Shown piece after piece: positions 16,820 to 25,871 of a stretch of DNA of 64,000 nt (the stretch's first letter is position 1; the number at the start of each line of letters is the position of its first letter). The stretch is from Candidatus Acidiferrum typicum (GTDB lineage: Bacteria; Acidobacteriota; Terriglobia; Acidiferrales; UBA7541): assembly GCA_002478115.1 (NCBI GenBank), contig DLMH01000099.1, forward strand, positions 6,278 to 70,277, read 5' to 3'. Position numbers and translations under genes: made by a program. Below the pieces are notes generated by a model. The model was not told where the DNA came from. It searched no databases and saw nothing but the letters and a program-made list of their open reading frames with translations.

Positions 16820-19594
16820 ATGATCAACGAAACTATCGGGCACTATCGCGTCCTGCGGCAGTTGGGAAGCGGCGGGATGGGTGTGGTGTATGAAGCCGAG
16901 GACACCAGGCTGGGACGCCGGGTGGCGCTGAAGTTCCTTCAGGATACCGGCAAGCCGGACCCCGCGGCCATGGAGCGCTTTTTGCGCGAAGCTCGTTCGG
17001 CTTCGGCGCTCAATCATCCCGGAATTTGCACCATTTATGCCATCGAAGAGCATGACGGGCAGACTTACATCGCGATGGAGTTACTGGAAGGAGAATCGCT
17101 GGACAGAGCGCTCACCCGCGGGCTGCTGCCGATTGCGAAGACCGTGGAGATTGGCATCCAGGTTGCCGACGCGCTCGATGCCGCGCACAAAAAGGGCATC
17201 GTTCACAGGGATATCAAGCCGGCGAACATTTTCTTGACCGAGCGGGGCACTGCGAAGCTCCTGGATTTCGGCCTGGCAAAACTCATGGAGACAGAAGGGG
17301 GCATGGAGGGTGAAACCGTCGGCCCATCGAAAGACGCCTTCCTGACCAGCCCGGGAACCACGGTCGGCACCATCGCCTATATGTCGCCCGAGCAGGCGCG
17401 CGGCGAAGTGCTGGACGCACGCAGTGATCTGTTCTCTCTGGGTTCGGTTCTCTACCAGATGGTGACGGGAGCTCTGCCTTTCCCGGGCGCGACGACTGCC
17501 GTGATTTTTGGAAATATCCTGCATAGCGCCCCGGTATCACCGGTCACGTTGAATAGCGCGGTTCCTCAGGAACTGGAACGCATCATCAATAAATTATTGG
17601 AAAAGGATCGCGATCTGCGGTGCCAGGTGGCCGCCGAATTGCGCGCCGACCTGAAGCGGCTGCAGCGGGAGATGGATCCCGGACGCGTGAGTTCCACTCC
17701 AACCGTGGCCGCCAGCCGGGCGCCGAGCGGCACGGTACACGCAGCGGGGAGCGGTTCTAGTTCTGCTGCATCATCGGGAGGGACGGCGCGCGCGGGGAGC
17801 GGTGCGGTACTGGCGGAGGCGGCGCAAAAGAACAAAATCGGCGCAGGGGTCATCCTGGTGGGATTGTTGGCGGTGGTTGCCGCCGCAGGCTACGGGTTGT
17901 ACACGCTGGTGCAAAAGGGGCAAAACAGGCAAGACGCGCAAAAGCCGAAACTCGCTCCGTTTGAGAAATTCACCATCGAAAACGTCTCCAATAATGGCCA
18001 TATCACGCAAGCGGCGATTTCCGCGGATGGCAAATATCTGCTGCAGGCGCTGGAGGAAGGCGGCTCGCAATCCCTGTGGCTGCGGCACATCCCGACCTCG
18101 ACCAACAAGGAAGTGGTGGCGCCGGCGCGTACACGCTATCAAGGACTCTGCTTTTCGCCAGACGGCAACTATATCTATTTCCTGCGCCGCGATGAGGAGG
18201 ACGAAACGGAATCGCAGTTGTACAGCGCCTCGATGCTCGGCGGGACGCCCCGCGTTCTGATCAAGGATGTGGATAGCCCCATCTCGTTTTCGCCGGACGG
18301 CCAGCATTTCGTGTTTCTGCGCGAGCTGCACAGTGCCCCATCTTGGGATTTGCTGCTGGCCAGGAGCGATGGAACCATCGAGAAGCCTATCTTTAGCGGT
18401 CGTCCTCTGCCGAGCGATAGCCACGTGCCGGCCTGGTCGCCGGATGGAAAAACCATCGTGATTCCCATCGTGCAACCGACGCAGGACGCCATCGGCGCCT
18501 TCCTGGCGGTGGATGCGGCCACGGGTCAGGATCACGTCGTCGCGCTATCGCCCGACCGCATTTACTATGGCCCCGCGTGGATGCCCGACGGGAGCGCGCT
18601 GCTCGCCACCGCTTCGCAACTTGACGCGGGACACATGCAGGCACAAATCGGCTATGTGAGCTTTCCAGGCGGCGATTATCGCGCGTTGACCTCCGACACG
18701 AATGAGTACGGCAAGCTGGGGATCGCCAAAGACGGCAAGACCCTGGTGGCCATCCAGAGCAAATTGCGTTTCTCGATATCCATTGCGCCGGCGAACGATC
18801 CAGACCAGTTGCACGCGGTACCTTTGACGACGCAATTGCCCGTGTGGCTCTGGAATTGGATGCCGGATGGCCGGTTGATTCTGCCGCAGGCCGGAAACCT
18901 GAAGGCCGTCTCGGCCAACGGAGACGAAACCACGTTGTACTCCGATCCCAAGCATATTCCGGATCAGGCGGCCGTTTGCGGCGGCGGGCGATACATCGTG
19001 TACCGGCAACTGGGCGGCAGCGGCGGAACCTCGGCCAATTTGTGGCGCATGGATCTGAACGGCACCAATCAGAAGCAACTGACCAGCGGCAGGAATGAGC
19101 GGGAGCCAACCTGCCCGAAGGACGGGAATTGGGTGTATTACGTGGACAACGCGGACAACCGCAACGTGAAGCGCGTATCGGTGGACGGCAGTTCGCCAGA
19201 AACCGTCGTGAAATACTCCGTGGGATCTTTCGCCCTTTCCCCGGATGGGAAAGAGATCGTGTCCTTCGAGGTGCGCGAACTGGACCACAAGTTGATGTTG
19301 CGGATTGACAACGTCGAGACGCACCAGATGACTTACAGCGATATCGATCAGCGCGCCTTGCCGGACGAGCTTGCCTTCACGCCGGATGGAAAAGGGGTCG
19401 TATACCTCGTACGGGAAAAAGGCGTGGACAACCTGTGGTTGCAGCCGCTCGATGGCACGCCGCACCGCCAGCTTACACATTTCAAGAAGGACAGGACCTT
19501 CCGGTTCGTGTTTTCTCCTGATGGCTCGAAGATCGCCGTGGAATCCGGCGAAGTGGAATCCGACGCGGTGTTGCTGCGCGATTCCCGGCCCTAG
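16820..19594 (+). CDS. Transmembrane Ser/Thr protein kinase with C-terminal PD40 (TolB-like) propeller
   Basis: This 924-residue receptor-like kinase has a cytosolic PknB/Hanks kinase domain at residues about 8-280, with the glycine loop [14 protein letters not shown], Lys38 in VALKFL, catalytic [14 protein letters not shown] (Asp131), LLDFGLAKL (DFG 149-151), and an activation segment ending [13 protein letters not shown] Ser/Gly/Ala-rich juxtamembrane linker leads to one membrane span at about 341-363. The extracytoplasmic part is a beta-propeller built from repeats such as [33 protein letters not shown] and [13 protein letters not shown]. All catalytic residues are present. This architecture is common in Acidobacteriota. 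The propeller presumably senses a ligand outside the membrane. The neighbouring VWFA genes may be functionally linked. Confidence 0.93.
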   Translation: MINETIGHYRVLRQLGSGGMGVVYEAEDTRLGRRVALKFLQDTGKPDPAAMERFLREARSASALNHPGICTIYAIEEHDGQTYIAMELLEGESLDRALTRGLLPIAKTVEIGIQVADALDAAHKKGIVHRDIKPANIFLTERGTAKLLDFGLAKLMETEGGMEGETVGPSKDAFLTSPGTTVGTIAYMSPEQARGEVLDARSDLFSLGSVLYQMVTGALPFPGATTAVIFGNILHSAPVSPVTLNSAVPQELERIINKLLEKDRDLRCQVAAELRADLKRLQREMDPGRVSSTPTVAASRAPSGTVHAAGSGSSSAASSGGTARAGSGAVLAEAAQKNKIGAGVILVGLLAVVAAAGYGLYTLVQKGQNRQDAQKPKLAPFEKFTIENVSNNGHITQAAISADGKYLLQALEEGGSQSLWLRHIPTSTNKEVVAPARTRYQGLCFSPDGNYIYFLRRDEEDETESQLYSASMLGGTPRVLIKDVDSPISFSPDGQHFVFLRELHSAPSWDLLLARSDGTIEKPIFSGRPLPSDSHVPAWSPDGKTIVIPIVQPTQDAIGAFLAVDAATGQDHVVALSPDRIYYGPAWMPDGSALLATASQLDAGHMQAQIGYVSFPGGDYRALTSDTNEYGKLGIAKDGKTLVAIQSKLRFSISIAPANDPDQLHAVPLTTQLPVWLWNWMPDGRLILPQAGNLKAVSANGDETTLYSDPKHIPDQAAVCGGGRYIVYRQLGGSGGTSANLWRMDLNGTNQKQLTSGRNEREPTCPKDGNWVYYVDNADNRNVKRVSVDGSSPETVVKYSVGSFALSPDGKEIVSFEVRELDHKLMLRIDNVETHQMTYSDIDQRALPDELAFTPDGKGVVYLVREKGVDNLWLQPLDGTPHRQLTHFKKDRTFRFVFSPDGSKIAVESGEVESDAVLLRDSRP

Positions 19595-19939
19595 TTTCGA
19601 AAGCCGGCGCACCGCCCCTGCGGATTTGCGCCATTTCATTCGAAGTTGCACACGGCAACTCTCTGATTCCTAAAGCCATTCCCACTCTGAAATAAAATCC
19701 CCCTTATTCGAATACTGGTTGGTTATATTTAAATCTAATACTGTCGGCGCGCCGACAATTCCGCTGCGCGTTCAGGTCTGAGGATTTCCTGGGTTTCTCC
19801 CGCTTGTGTAGGGGTCGAGCGCAGTGCTCGACCCCATCTCGGCAAGGTGTGAACATTTGTTTTATTCCGAGCGCACACTCCTACGCGAAATGCACTCAGG
19901 CTAAACAATGGAGACTGTCCAGGATCAATGAGAGGAACG
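19595..19939. other. Intergenic region with two strong dyads between convergent genes
   Basis: The region separates the kinase stop from the stop of VWFA protein 3. It contains a perfect 16-bp palindrome at 19742-19757 (TGTCGGCG / CGCCGACA) and a 10-bp-arm hairpin at 19811-19835 (GGGGTCGAGC / GCTCGACCCC, 5-base loop). No gene was recognised. Confidence 0.6.
19811..19835. terminator. Strong hairpin between convergent genes, possible bidirectional terminator or repeat
   Basis: Perfect 10-bp arms GGGGTCGAGC and GCTCGACCCC enclose GCAGT. No uridine tract follows in either direction, so it is not a classical intrinsic terminator. It may be a dispersed repeat unit or a transcript-end stabiliser. 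Confidence 0.45.
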
Positions 19940-21016
19940 CTACTTCACCGCGGCCGCAGGCTGTGCGGCCGCGTCCTGGTTGGCCCGGGCGTAATACCCG
20001 CGGCGCGCGCGCACCTGGAAGCCCTTGTGCTCGGGCGTTTCGATGCGGATTTTATGGTAGCGGCCGTCGAAGGCGTGATTCGTCGGGTCGTACGCAAGGG
20101 AGTACTGATTGCGCAGTTCCTCGCTGATGTCCTGGAACGACTGATCGAGATCGTCCACGTGATAAGGAAAGAAGGCGCGGCCGCCGGTCTCCTCGGCCAG
20201 GCTCTTCAGGACCTGGTCGCCCTCGGTTAGATGGTACTTGCGGTTGCCGGATTGTTCCTTGTTGGGATCGTCGAGCGTGACCCACTGCGTGCTGGTGCTG
20301 ATGGAATAGATGACCACGCTGGTGCGTTGGGCCATCTCAATGGCTTCGGAGCGCGTGCGCGTGGAGAGATTGTCCTCGCCGTCGCTGATGAGAATCATGA
20401 CGCGGCGGACAACATCGGGCTGGTCGCCGGGCGGCCGCGGGGGATGGCTTAGCTGGTTTTCGCAAGCATCGTAAATGGCGTCGTAAACCGCGGTGCCGCC
20501 GCCGGCCCGGGTGCGCAGAATCCGGTCGCGGAGCGCTCCGGTGTCATTCGTGAATCCCTGGAGAACTTGCGGCTCGTCGTCGAAGGTCATCAGGAAGGCT
20601 TCGTCCTTCTTGGGCCGCAGCACACTAAACAGGAAGTTGTTGGCAGCGTCCTGCTCGAACTTGAGGCGATCACGAATGCTGTTGGAGGTATCCAGCAGCA
20701 TGCCGATGCGCAGGGGGAGATCGCTCTGTTTGCTGAAGTAGCGGACATCCTGGGGGATGTTGTCGTCAAAAAGCTTGAAATCCTGTTTTTCGAGCGTGGG
20801 CACGAGCTTGTTGCGGCGATCCAGTACGGTGAAGAGAACGTCAACGAGGTTGACGTGGGTGATAAAGGTGGCGCCGCTCTGCTGCGGCTTCTCCTGGCCC
20901 TGCGCAGTGGCAGGCGGCGGAGCAGGGGGAGCAGCGGGGTTCTGCTGCTGCGCAAAGACAAGGAAGCTGCCGAACAGCACGGCAACGAGAAGTAGTCCAA
21001 CGGATAAGTGTCGCAT
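19940..21016 (-). CDS. Secreted VWFA-related domain protein 3
   Basis: This 358-residue protein has the signal peptide MRHLSVGLLLVAVLFGSF...A, a Pro/Gln-rich linker, and THVNLVDVLFTVLDRRNKLV with LEKQDFKLFDDNIPQDVRYF. The VWFA fold carries an intact DxSxS metal site, MLLDTSNSIRDR, then GGGTAVYDAIYDACENQL, VMILISDGEDNLSTRTRSEA, and the closing LRNQYSLAYDPTN...VRARRGYYARAN. It starts only 9 bases after the rluD stop, yet a good sigma-70-type promoter (21025-21054) lies inside the end of rluD, with ATG about 8 bases past the -10 box. It is closer to VWFA protein 2 than to protein 1, judged by the conserved DTSxS and GGG-T motifs. Confidence 0.9.
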   Translation of the reverse strand: MRHLSVGLLLVAVLFGSFLVFAQQQNPAAPPAPPPATAQGQEKPQQSGATFITHVNLVDVLFTVLDRRNKLVPTLEKQDFKLFDDNIPQDVRYFSKQSDLPLRIGMLLDTSNSIRDRLKFEQDAANNFLFSVLRPKKDEAFLMTFDDEPQVLQGFTNDTGALRDRILRTRAGGGTAVYDAIYDACENQLSHPPRPPGDQPDVVRRVMILISDGEDNLSTRTRSEAIEMAQRTSVVIYSISTSTQWVTLDDPNKEQSGNRKYHLTEGDQVLKSLAEETGGRAFFPYHVDDLDQSFQDISEELRNQYSLAYDPTNHAFDGRYHKIRIETPEHKGFQVRARRGYYARANQDAAAQPAAAVK

Positions 21017-21024
21017 TTGAAATG

Positions 21025-21054
21025 ATTATAGGAAGCCTTTCAGTGCAGCGTCAA
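21025..21054 (-). promoter_or_regulatory. Sigma-70-type promoter for VWFA protein 3, possibly leaderless
   Basis: On the minus strand TTGACG (21054-21049) and TATAAT (21030-21025) are separated by 18 bases, one mismatch from consensus. The start codon of the VWFA gene is at 21016, eight bases after the -10 hexamer. Transcription would then begin at or within a few bases of the ATG. No ribosome site is visible before that ATG, which fits a leaderless message. Confidence 0.6.
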
Positions 21055-22030
21055 TTCGTTGCGGGGGCTCGCCGGCGGCGGCGGACAGTTTCTGCAAGTA
21101 GGCGCGCAACTCAGGCGGGAGCGGTGCTGTAAGGCGGATAGGCTGGCCCGTGCGCGGCTGGGCGAATGCGATTTTTGCGGCGTGCAGGAAATTGCGGCCA
21201 AGGGATGGCAGCGCGGTGCGGCCGATGTGCAATTGGCCCGCGGCACCGTAAAGCGTGTCTCCCACCACGGGGTGGCGCAGTGCGGAAAAATGCACGCGGA
21301 TCTGGTGCGTGCGCCCCGTGTGCAATTGGACTTCGAGGAGCGTCGTGGAATCGATGCGGGCAAGGACTTGCCAATCCGTGCGCGCCTCGCGGGCATTGTG
21401 CAGGAGAGCGGCGCGCCTGGCGGTCATGCGCGTGCGGCGATTGGGATCGCGCGCAATGGCCAGTTCAATGCGGCCACGCTCCTCTTTCAAGACACCCTGC
21501 ACGAGGGCAACGTAGATCTTCTGGATGGAGCGTTCGCGGAAAGCTTCCGCGAGCCGGGCGTGCGCAAAATCATTTTTCGCTACCAGGAGAATGCCCGAGG
21601 TCTGCTTGTCCAGGCGATGGACGATGCCGGGCCGTAGAAGATCGCCGGACTGCGAGAGGGTTTGCCCGCGGCCCAGCAGCGCGTTGACCAGCGTTCCGTG
21701 AGAATTCCCTGCCCCGGCGTGCACGGTCATGCCCGCGGATTTGTTGATGGCGATAACGTCCTCATCTTCGTAAAGAATGTCGAGTGGAATCGATTCGGCT
21801 TCTGCGCGCAACGCCGGGCGCGGCTGAGGCACGACCTCGATGGTGTCGCCCGCGTGGACCTTGTGCGCATCCTTGGCCGTCTTTCCGTTCAGCAGGATCA
21901 GTCCGCCTGCTATGAGTTCCTGCACACGCGTGCGTGAAACCTGCGGGCAATGTTTGGCCACGACGCGATCCAGACGCAGCCCGGCATCCCCATCCGCCAC
22001 CGTGATTTCCAGATGCTGAGGTTCGCTCAC
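21026..22030 (-). CDS. RluD-family 23S rRNA pseudouridine synthase
   Basis: This enzyme isomerises uridine to pseudouridine in rRNA. Its 334 residues hold an N-terminal S4 RNA-binding domain (LRLDRVVAKHCPQVSRTRVQ, then IAGGLILLNGK) and the RluA/RluD catalytic domain: INKSAGMTVHAGAGNSHGTL, LRPGIVHRLDKQTSGILLVA with catalytic Asp141, QKIYVALVQGVL, and the later HTGRTHQIRVHFSALRHPVV. It follows lspA closely on the same strand, the frequent ileS-lspA-rluD arrangement. The exact target uridine, as in RluD versus RluC, cannot be told from sequence. Its 3' end carries a promoter for the next gene. Confidence 0.94.
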   Translation of the reverse strand: MSEPQHLEITVADGDAGLRLDRVVAKHCPQVSRTRVQELIAGGLILLNGKTAKDAHKVHAGDTIEVVPQPRPALRAEAESIPLDILYEDEDVIAINKSAGMTVHAGAGNSHGTLVNALLGRGQTLSQSGDLLRPGIVHRLDKQTSGILLVAKNDFAHARLAEAFRERSIQKIYVALVQGVLKEERGRIELAIARDPNRRTRMTARRAALLHNAREARTDWQVLARIDSTTLLEVQLHTGRTHQIRVHFSALRHPVVGDTLYGAAGQLHIGRTALPSLGRNFLHAAKIAFAQPRTGQPIRLTAPLPPELRAYLQKLSAAAGEPPQRIDAALKGFL

Positions 22031-22090
22031 AAGGAGAGTCTATCCCAGGATGCTACCCGAACACCCGTCCTGGCGTGGGCATTAGCGGCG

Positions 22091-22612
22091 CTATTTTTTT
22101 GCGGATGAGCGAGGGTGCTTCCGGCCGAAAAGTATCTCAAGCACGATCAACATTGCGCCCACAGTGACGGCCGAATCGGCCACATTGAAAGCCGGCCACG
22201 GATGAAAAATTCGTAGGGGCATGAAGCGCAACCACACCTCCAGGAAATCGGTGACCGCGCCATGGAGAATGCGGTCCGTGACGTTACCGGTGGCGCCAGC
22301 AAGGAGCAGCGCGAGCCCCGCCGCTTGCAATACTCCGGCGCTGCGGCTGGCCACCAGCAACCAGGCGATGAAACCAATGATGATCAGGGTCCCAGCAACC
22401 AGCAAAATGCGGACCGCTGTGGTTGAGTACCCCGCCAAAAAACTGAAGGCCATGCCGGGATTGCGCAAGTAGACCAGGTTCACGATATTCGTGATGACCG
22501 GATGCGGAAAGTAATCCTCCGGCCGTGATTCGATCCAAGCTTTGGTGGCGCGATCCAGGAAGACGACGCCCAGTGTAAGCCAGAGCCAGCGTAGGCGGCG
22601 GGGAATCATCAT
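22091..22612 (-). CDS. lspA: Lipoprotein signal peptidase (signal peptidase II)
   Basis: This inner-membrane aspartyl protease cleaves prolipoprotein signal peptides after lipid attachment. Its 173 residues form four hydrophobic spans. Conserved blocks are VVFLDRATKAW, LVYLRNPGMAFSFLAG, GNVTDRILHGAVTDF with catalytic Asp122, and PAFNVADSAVTVGA with catalytic Asp146. The canonical second block is GNxxDR, matched here. The gene lies between ileS and rluD on the same strand. Length and motif spacing are normal, so it is expected to be functional. A client in this window is the lipoprotein propeller gene at 33999, although that gene is broken. Confidence 0.95.
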   Translation of the reverse strand: MMIPRRLRWLWLTLGVVFLDRATKAWIESRPEDYFPHPVITNIVNLVYLRNPGMAFSFLAGYSTTAVRILLVAGTLIIIGFIAWLLVASRSAGVLQAAGLALLLAGATGNVTDRILHGAVTDFLEVWLRFMPLRIFHPWPAFNVADSAVTVGAMLIVLEILFGRKHPRSSAKK

Positions 22613-22663
22613 GAGGTTATGGTGCCAGAGGCGGGCAAGAAGATGGAAGTAAATGAGATAGAT

Positions 22664-22757
22664 GAGGTAAAGGAAATAAAGGAGAGAAAGGCATGACCAT
22701 GCGATTGTTTTCCTTTGCCTCGTTTACTTCCTTCACTTCCTTTACTTCCTTTACCTC
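22664..22757. repeat. Long purine/pyrimidine inverted repeat between ileS and lspA
   Basis: The 19-base arm at 22664-22682 matches the complement of 22739-22757 with one mismatch. The arms are almost pure purine or pyrimidine and contain several GGAAGTAAA-like units. It occupies most of the 157-base gap in an otherwise tight operon and would form a strong stem in the transcript. Confidence 0.6.
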
Positions 22758-22769
22758 CTTTGCTTCTTT

Positions 22770-25634
22770 TCATTTGCCTGCCTCAATCTCGGCGATGGCT
22801 TCGCTGCAACGCTCGCAGATGGTGGGATAACGGGGGTTCTCTCCCACGTGCGTGGAATAGTTCCAGCAGCGTTCGCACTTCTTGCCGTCAGCCTTTTCGA
22901 TTTTGACGTTGAGACCGCCCAGCACAAGCAGGAGGTCGGAAATGAGAGAAGGCTGCCCGCCGGGAATAGGCGCTTGGTCGGCCCGTGGTGGGGCTGGATG
23001 CCTCCTAAATTCAACCTGTGAGACTATGAACAGCTCCGGCAGAAAGCGCACATATGCTTCAAGTATGTCCGCTAAGTCTCCGCTGGCACTAAGCACAACT
23101 TTCGCTTCCAAGGAGCCGTTTATTTCCTTTGCTGCGCGCGCCCTCTCCAGAGCTGACAAGACCTCGGTACGGACGGCTCGTAGTGGGACCCAATCCTTGG
23201 TGGCCTTTGGAGACAAGCTGTTCATTAGCTCGTCCGCATCTGGAAACAGAGACATGTGGACGCTCTCGGGTTCGCCCGCAGCTTTTGGCAGAAACTTCCA
23301 GAGTTCCTCCGCGGTGAAAACCAGGATGGGGGCGGCAAGCCGCACCAGCGCGCTGGTGATCTTCCACACCGCGGTTTGCGCGGAGCGCCGCGACTTGCTG
23401 TTGGGCGACTTGGTGTAGAGCCGATCTTTCAACACGTCGTAGTAAAAGGCGCTGAGATCCACGACGCAGTAGTCGTGAATGGCGTGATACACGCGGTGAA
23501 ACTCGTAAGCGGCGTACCATTCGCGGCAACGCTGGACGAGGCCGGCGGTGCGCTCCAGCATCCAGCGATCTATCTCCTCGAGCTGCTCGTTGGCCAGGGC
23601 GTCGCGCGAAGGATAGAAATCGCTTAGGTTGCCGAGGGCGAAGCGAAACGTGTTGCGGATTTTGCGATACGCTTCGCTGAGCTGCGTCATCACCCGCTCG
23701 CTCATTTTTACGTCCGCCTGATATTCCTGCGAGGCCACCCACAGGCGCAGCAGGTCCGCGCCCCACTTGTCGCAAATCTCGGTGGGGAGCACGACATTGC
23801 CCAGCGATTTCGACATGGGCCTCCCCTGCTCGTCCAATGTCCATCCGTGAGTAACCACGCAGCGATACGGCGCTTTGTCCTTGATGCCCACCGCGATGAG
23901 CAGCGAACTGTGGAACCACCCGCGATACTGGTCCGGACCTTCCGCATAAACATCGGCCGGCCACTCGTCGCCATGTAGAACGGCTAGGTGCGACGATCCG
24001 GAGTCGAACCACACATCCAGAATGTCGTTCTCCTTGCGCCATTTGGAAGCGCCGCACGAACATTTTGTGCCGAGCGGCAGCAGTTCTTCGGCGGAGTGCC
24101 TGTACCAGGCGTCTGCGCCTTCCTTTTCAAACCACTTCACAACATTGCGCAACGCGGCGAAATCGCCAAGCTGCTTTCCGCAGGCATCGCAGAAAAAAAC
24201 GATGATCGGAACGCCCCAGAAACGCTGGCGGGAGACGCACCAGTCCGGGCGATTCTCGATCATTTCGTAGATGCGCTCCTCGCCCCAGCCGGGAATCCAC
24301 TTCACGTTGTGAATCTCCTGCAGCGCTTCCTGGCGCAAGGATTTCTGCGCGCCGTGCGCCACCTGATCCAGCTTGACGAACCACTGCTCGGTGGCCCGGA
24401 AAATCACGGGATTGTGGCAACGCCAGCAGTGCGGATAGGAATGCTTGTAAGCGTGATGGCCGAGGAGCGCGCCGCGATCCCCGAGAAGTTTCACCACGAT
24501 CGGGTTTGCAGCGAATACATCTTTACCTTTGTAATCCGGCAAACCTTCCAGGTACACGCCGCGATCGTCGAGAGGCGCGTAAATTTCCAGCTTGTATTTT
24601 TGGCCGGAGATGAAGTCGTCCGCGCCGTGGCCCGGCGCCGTGTGTACGATGCCGCTGCCCTGATCGAGCGTCACATAGTCCGCAAGGATTCCGGGCACCT
24701 GAATCGGCAGAAAGGGGTGCTGAAATTTCATGCCCTCAAAATCGCGGCCTTTGAACGTGGCCTGCACGTCGGCTTGCTTGATCCCGGCTTCGGCCTGCAA
24801 ACCAGCGACGCGATCCGCCGCCAGCAGGAGTTTTCCCTTTTCCGTCTGCACCACGGCGTACTGATGGTCCGGATGGAAAGCCAGCGCGCGATTGTGGGGA
24901 AGAGTCCAGGGCGTAGTGGTCCAGATGACCGCGGAAACATCGGAACCGATTTTGGCGGCATCGCCGGAGCCGCCGCCGGCAACTTTGAAGGTGACCCAGA
25001 TCGAGGGGCTGGTGTGGTCCTCGTATTCCACTTCCGCTTCCGCCAGCGCCGTATTGTCGTGGATACACCAATAGACCGGCTTGCGTCCGCGATAGACGTA
25101 GCCCTTTTCCATGAAATCCAGGAAGGCACCGGCAATAGTGGCTTCGTACGGATGGCTCATGGTGAGGTAAGGGTCGTTCCACCGGCCAAAGACACCCAGG
25201 CGTTTGAAATCGCGCTTGTGCTGCTCGACGTAGCGGGTGGCGTAGTCGCGGCAGCGCTGGCGGAACTCCGCCGGGGAAACCTTGCCCTTTCCGCCGAGTT
25301 CCTTCTCCACTTGCGTTTCAATGGGCAGACCATGGCAATCCCAGCCCGGCACATAGGGCGCGTAGTGGCCGGCCATGCTCTTGGATTTGACGATCAAATC
25401 TTTCAGCGTTTTATTCAGCCCGGTGCCGAGATGAATGGTTCCCGTGGGATAGGGCGGCCCGTCATGGAGAACAAACAGAGGCTGGCCCTGGCGGGCTTCC
25501 AAAATGCGCTCGTAGAGGTGTGACTCTTCCCAGGCGGCGAGCTGCTTGGGCTCGTTCTGAGGAAGGCTTGCCTTCATGGGAAAATCCGTCTTGGGCAGGT
25601 TGAGGGTCTTCTTGAGTTCCAATGGTTCAGCCAT
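22770..25634 (-). CDS. ileS: Isoleucyl-tRNA synthetase
   Basis: This class I synthetase charges tRNA-Ile and edits valine. Its 954 residues include the nucleotide-binding entry HDGPPYPTGTIHLGTGLNKT, the VPGWDCHGLPIETQVEKELG segment, WCIHDNTALAEAEVEY, the editing domain with IWTTTPWTLPHNRALAF, and DVWFDSGSSHLAVLHG. The loop GRPMSKSLGNVV, an anticodon-binding domain, and a C-terminal zinc finger CERCWNYSTHVGENPRYPTI / CERC complete the protein. Two signature motifs deviate from the E. coli form: HIGH is HLGT (68-71) and KMSKS is PMSKS (near 607). Similar forms may be usual in this phylum. It is the first gene of the ileS-lspA-rluD block. Confidence 0.96.
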   Translation of the reverse strand: MAEPLELKKTLNLPKTDFPMKASLPQNEPKQLAAWEESHLYERILEARQGQPLFVLHDGPPYPTGTIHLGTGLNKTLKDLIVKSKSMAGHYAPYVPGWDCHGLPIETQVEKELGGKGKVSPAEFRQRCRDYATRYVEQHKRDFKRLGVFGRWNDPYLTMSHPYEATIAGAFLDFMEKGYVYRGRKPVYWCIHDNTALAEAEVEYEDHTSPSIWVTFKVAGGGSGDAAKIGSDVSAVIWTTTPWTLPHNRALAFHPDHQYAVVQTEKGKLLLAADRVAGLQAEAGIKQADVQATFKGRDFEGMKFQHPFLPIQVPGILADYVTLDQGSGIVHTAPGHGADDFISGQKYKLEIYAPLDDRGVYLEGLPDYKGKDVFAANPIVVKLLGDRGALLGHHAYKHSYPHCWRCHNPVIFRATEQWFVKLDQVAHGAQKSLRQEALQEIHNVKWIPGWGEERIYEMIENRPDWCVSRQRFWGVPIIVFFCDACGKQLGDFAALRNVVKWFEKEGADAWYRHSAEELLPLGTKCSCGASKWRKENDILDVWFDSGSSHLAVLHGDEWPADVYAEGPDQYRGWFHSSLLIAVGIKDKAPYRCVVTHGWTLDEQGRPMSKSLGNVVLPTEICDKWGADLLRLWVASQEYQADVKMSERVMTQLSEAYRKIRNTFRFALGNLSDFYPSRDALANEQLEEIDRWMLERTAGLVQRCREWYAAYEFHRVYHAIHDYCVVDLSAFYYDVLKDRLYTKSPNSKSRRSAQTAVWKITSALVRLAAPILVFTAEELWKFLPKAAGEPESVHMSLFPDADELMNSLSPKATKDWVPLRAVRTEVLSALERARAAKEINGSLEAKVVLSASGDLADILEAYVRFLPELFIVSQVEFRRHPAPPRADQAPIPGGQPSLISDLLLVLGGLNVKIEKADGKKCERCWNYSTHVGENPRYPTICERCSEAIAEIEAGK

Positions 25635-25732
25635 GGATGCGGTGTGCCGATGTCCCTTCTACGCCGCCCGATTGCGGGTGACCTGAAACGGTCAAAAGCC
25701 CTCGTTGCACGGCGGGAAACTACGGAAAGCAG

Positions 25733-25751
25733 TGTAACAACGTATGTTACA
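25733..25751. promoter_or_regulatory. Operator-like dyad upstream of ileS and tonB-like gene
   Basis: TGTAACA at 25733-25739 and TGTTACA at 25745-25751 form a perfect 7-bp inverted repeat around ACGTA. It lies 99 bases upstream of ileS and 121 bases upstream of the divergent TonB-family gene. The half-site spacing suits a dimeric helix-turn-helix regulator. The identity of any regulator is unknown. Confidence 0.4.
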
Positions 25752-25834
25752 ATGAAAGACAGCAGGTGTCAGCCGTGGGGGTCGCGCAACCTTTCCTGGC
25801 CTGCGCGAATCATAACGGCTGTGTAACTATTTAA

Positions 25835-25852
25835 GGTAGACCTACGTCTACC
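25835..25852 (+). promoter_or_regulatory. Hairpin/dyad just before the TonB-family gene
   Basis: GGTAGAC-CTAC-GTCTACC is a perfect 7-bp dyad with a 4-base centre, ending 20 bases before the GTG start at 25872. It could be an operator or a 5'-leader hairpin next to the ribosome site (GAGGG at 25859-25863). Confidence 0.35.
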
Positions 25853-25871
25853 CAAGTTGAGGGAATAAAAG

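Noticed and set aside
22664-22757. Purine/pyrimidine tract between ileS and lspA as an intrinsic terminator
   Set aside because: The stem is long but A+T-rich and followed by ordinary sequence, not a clean uridine run; it was kept as a repeat instead.
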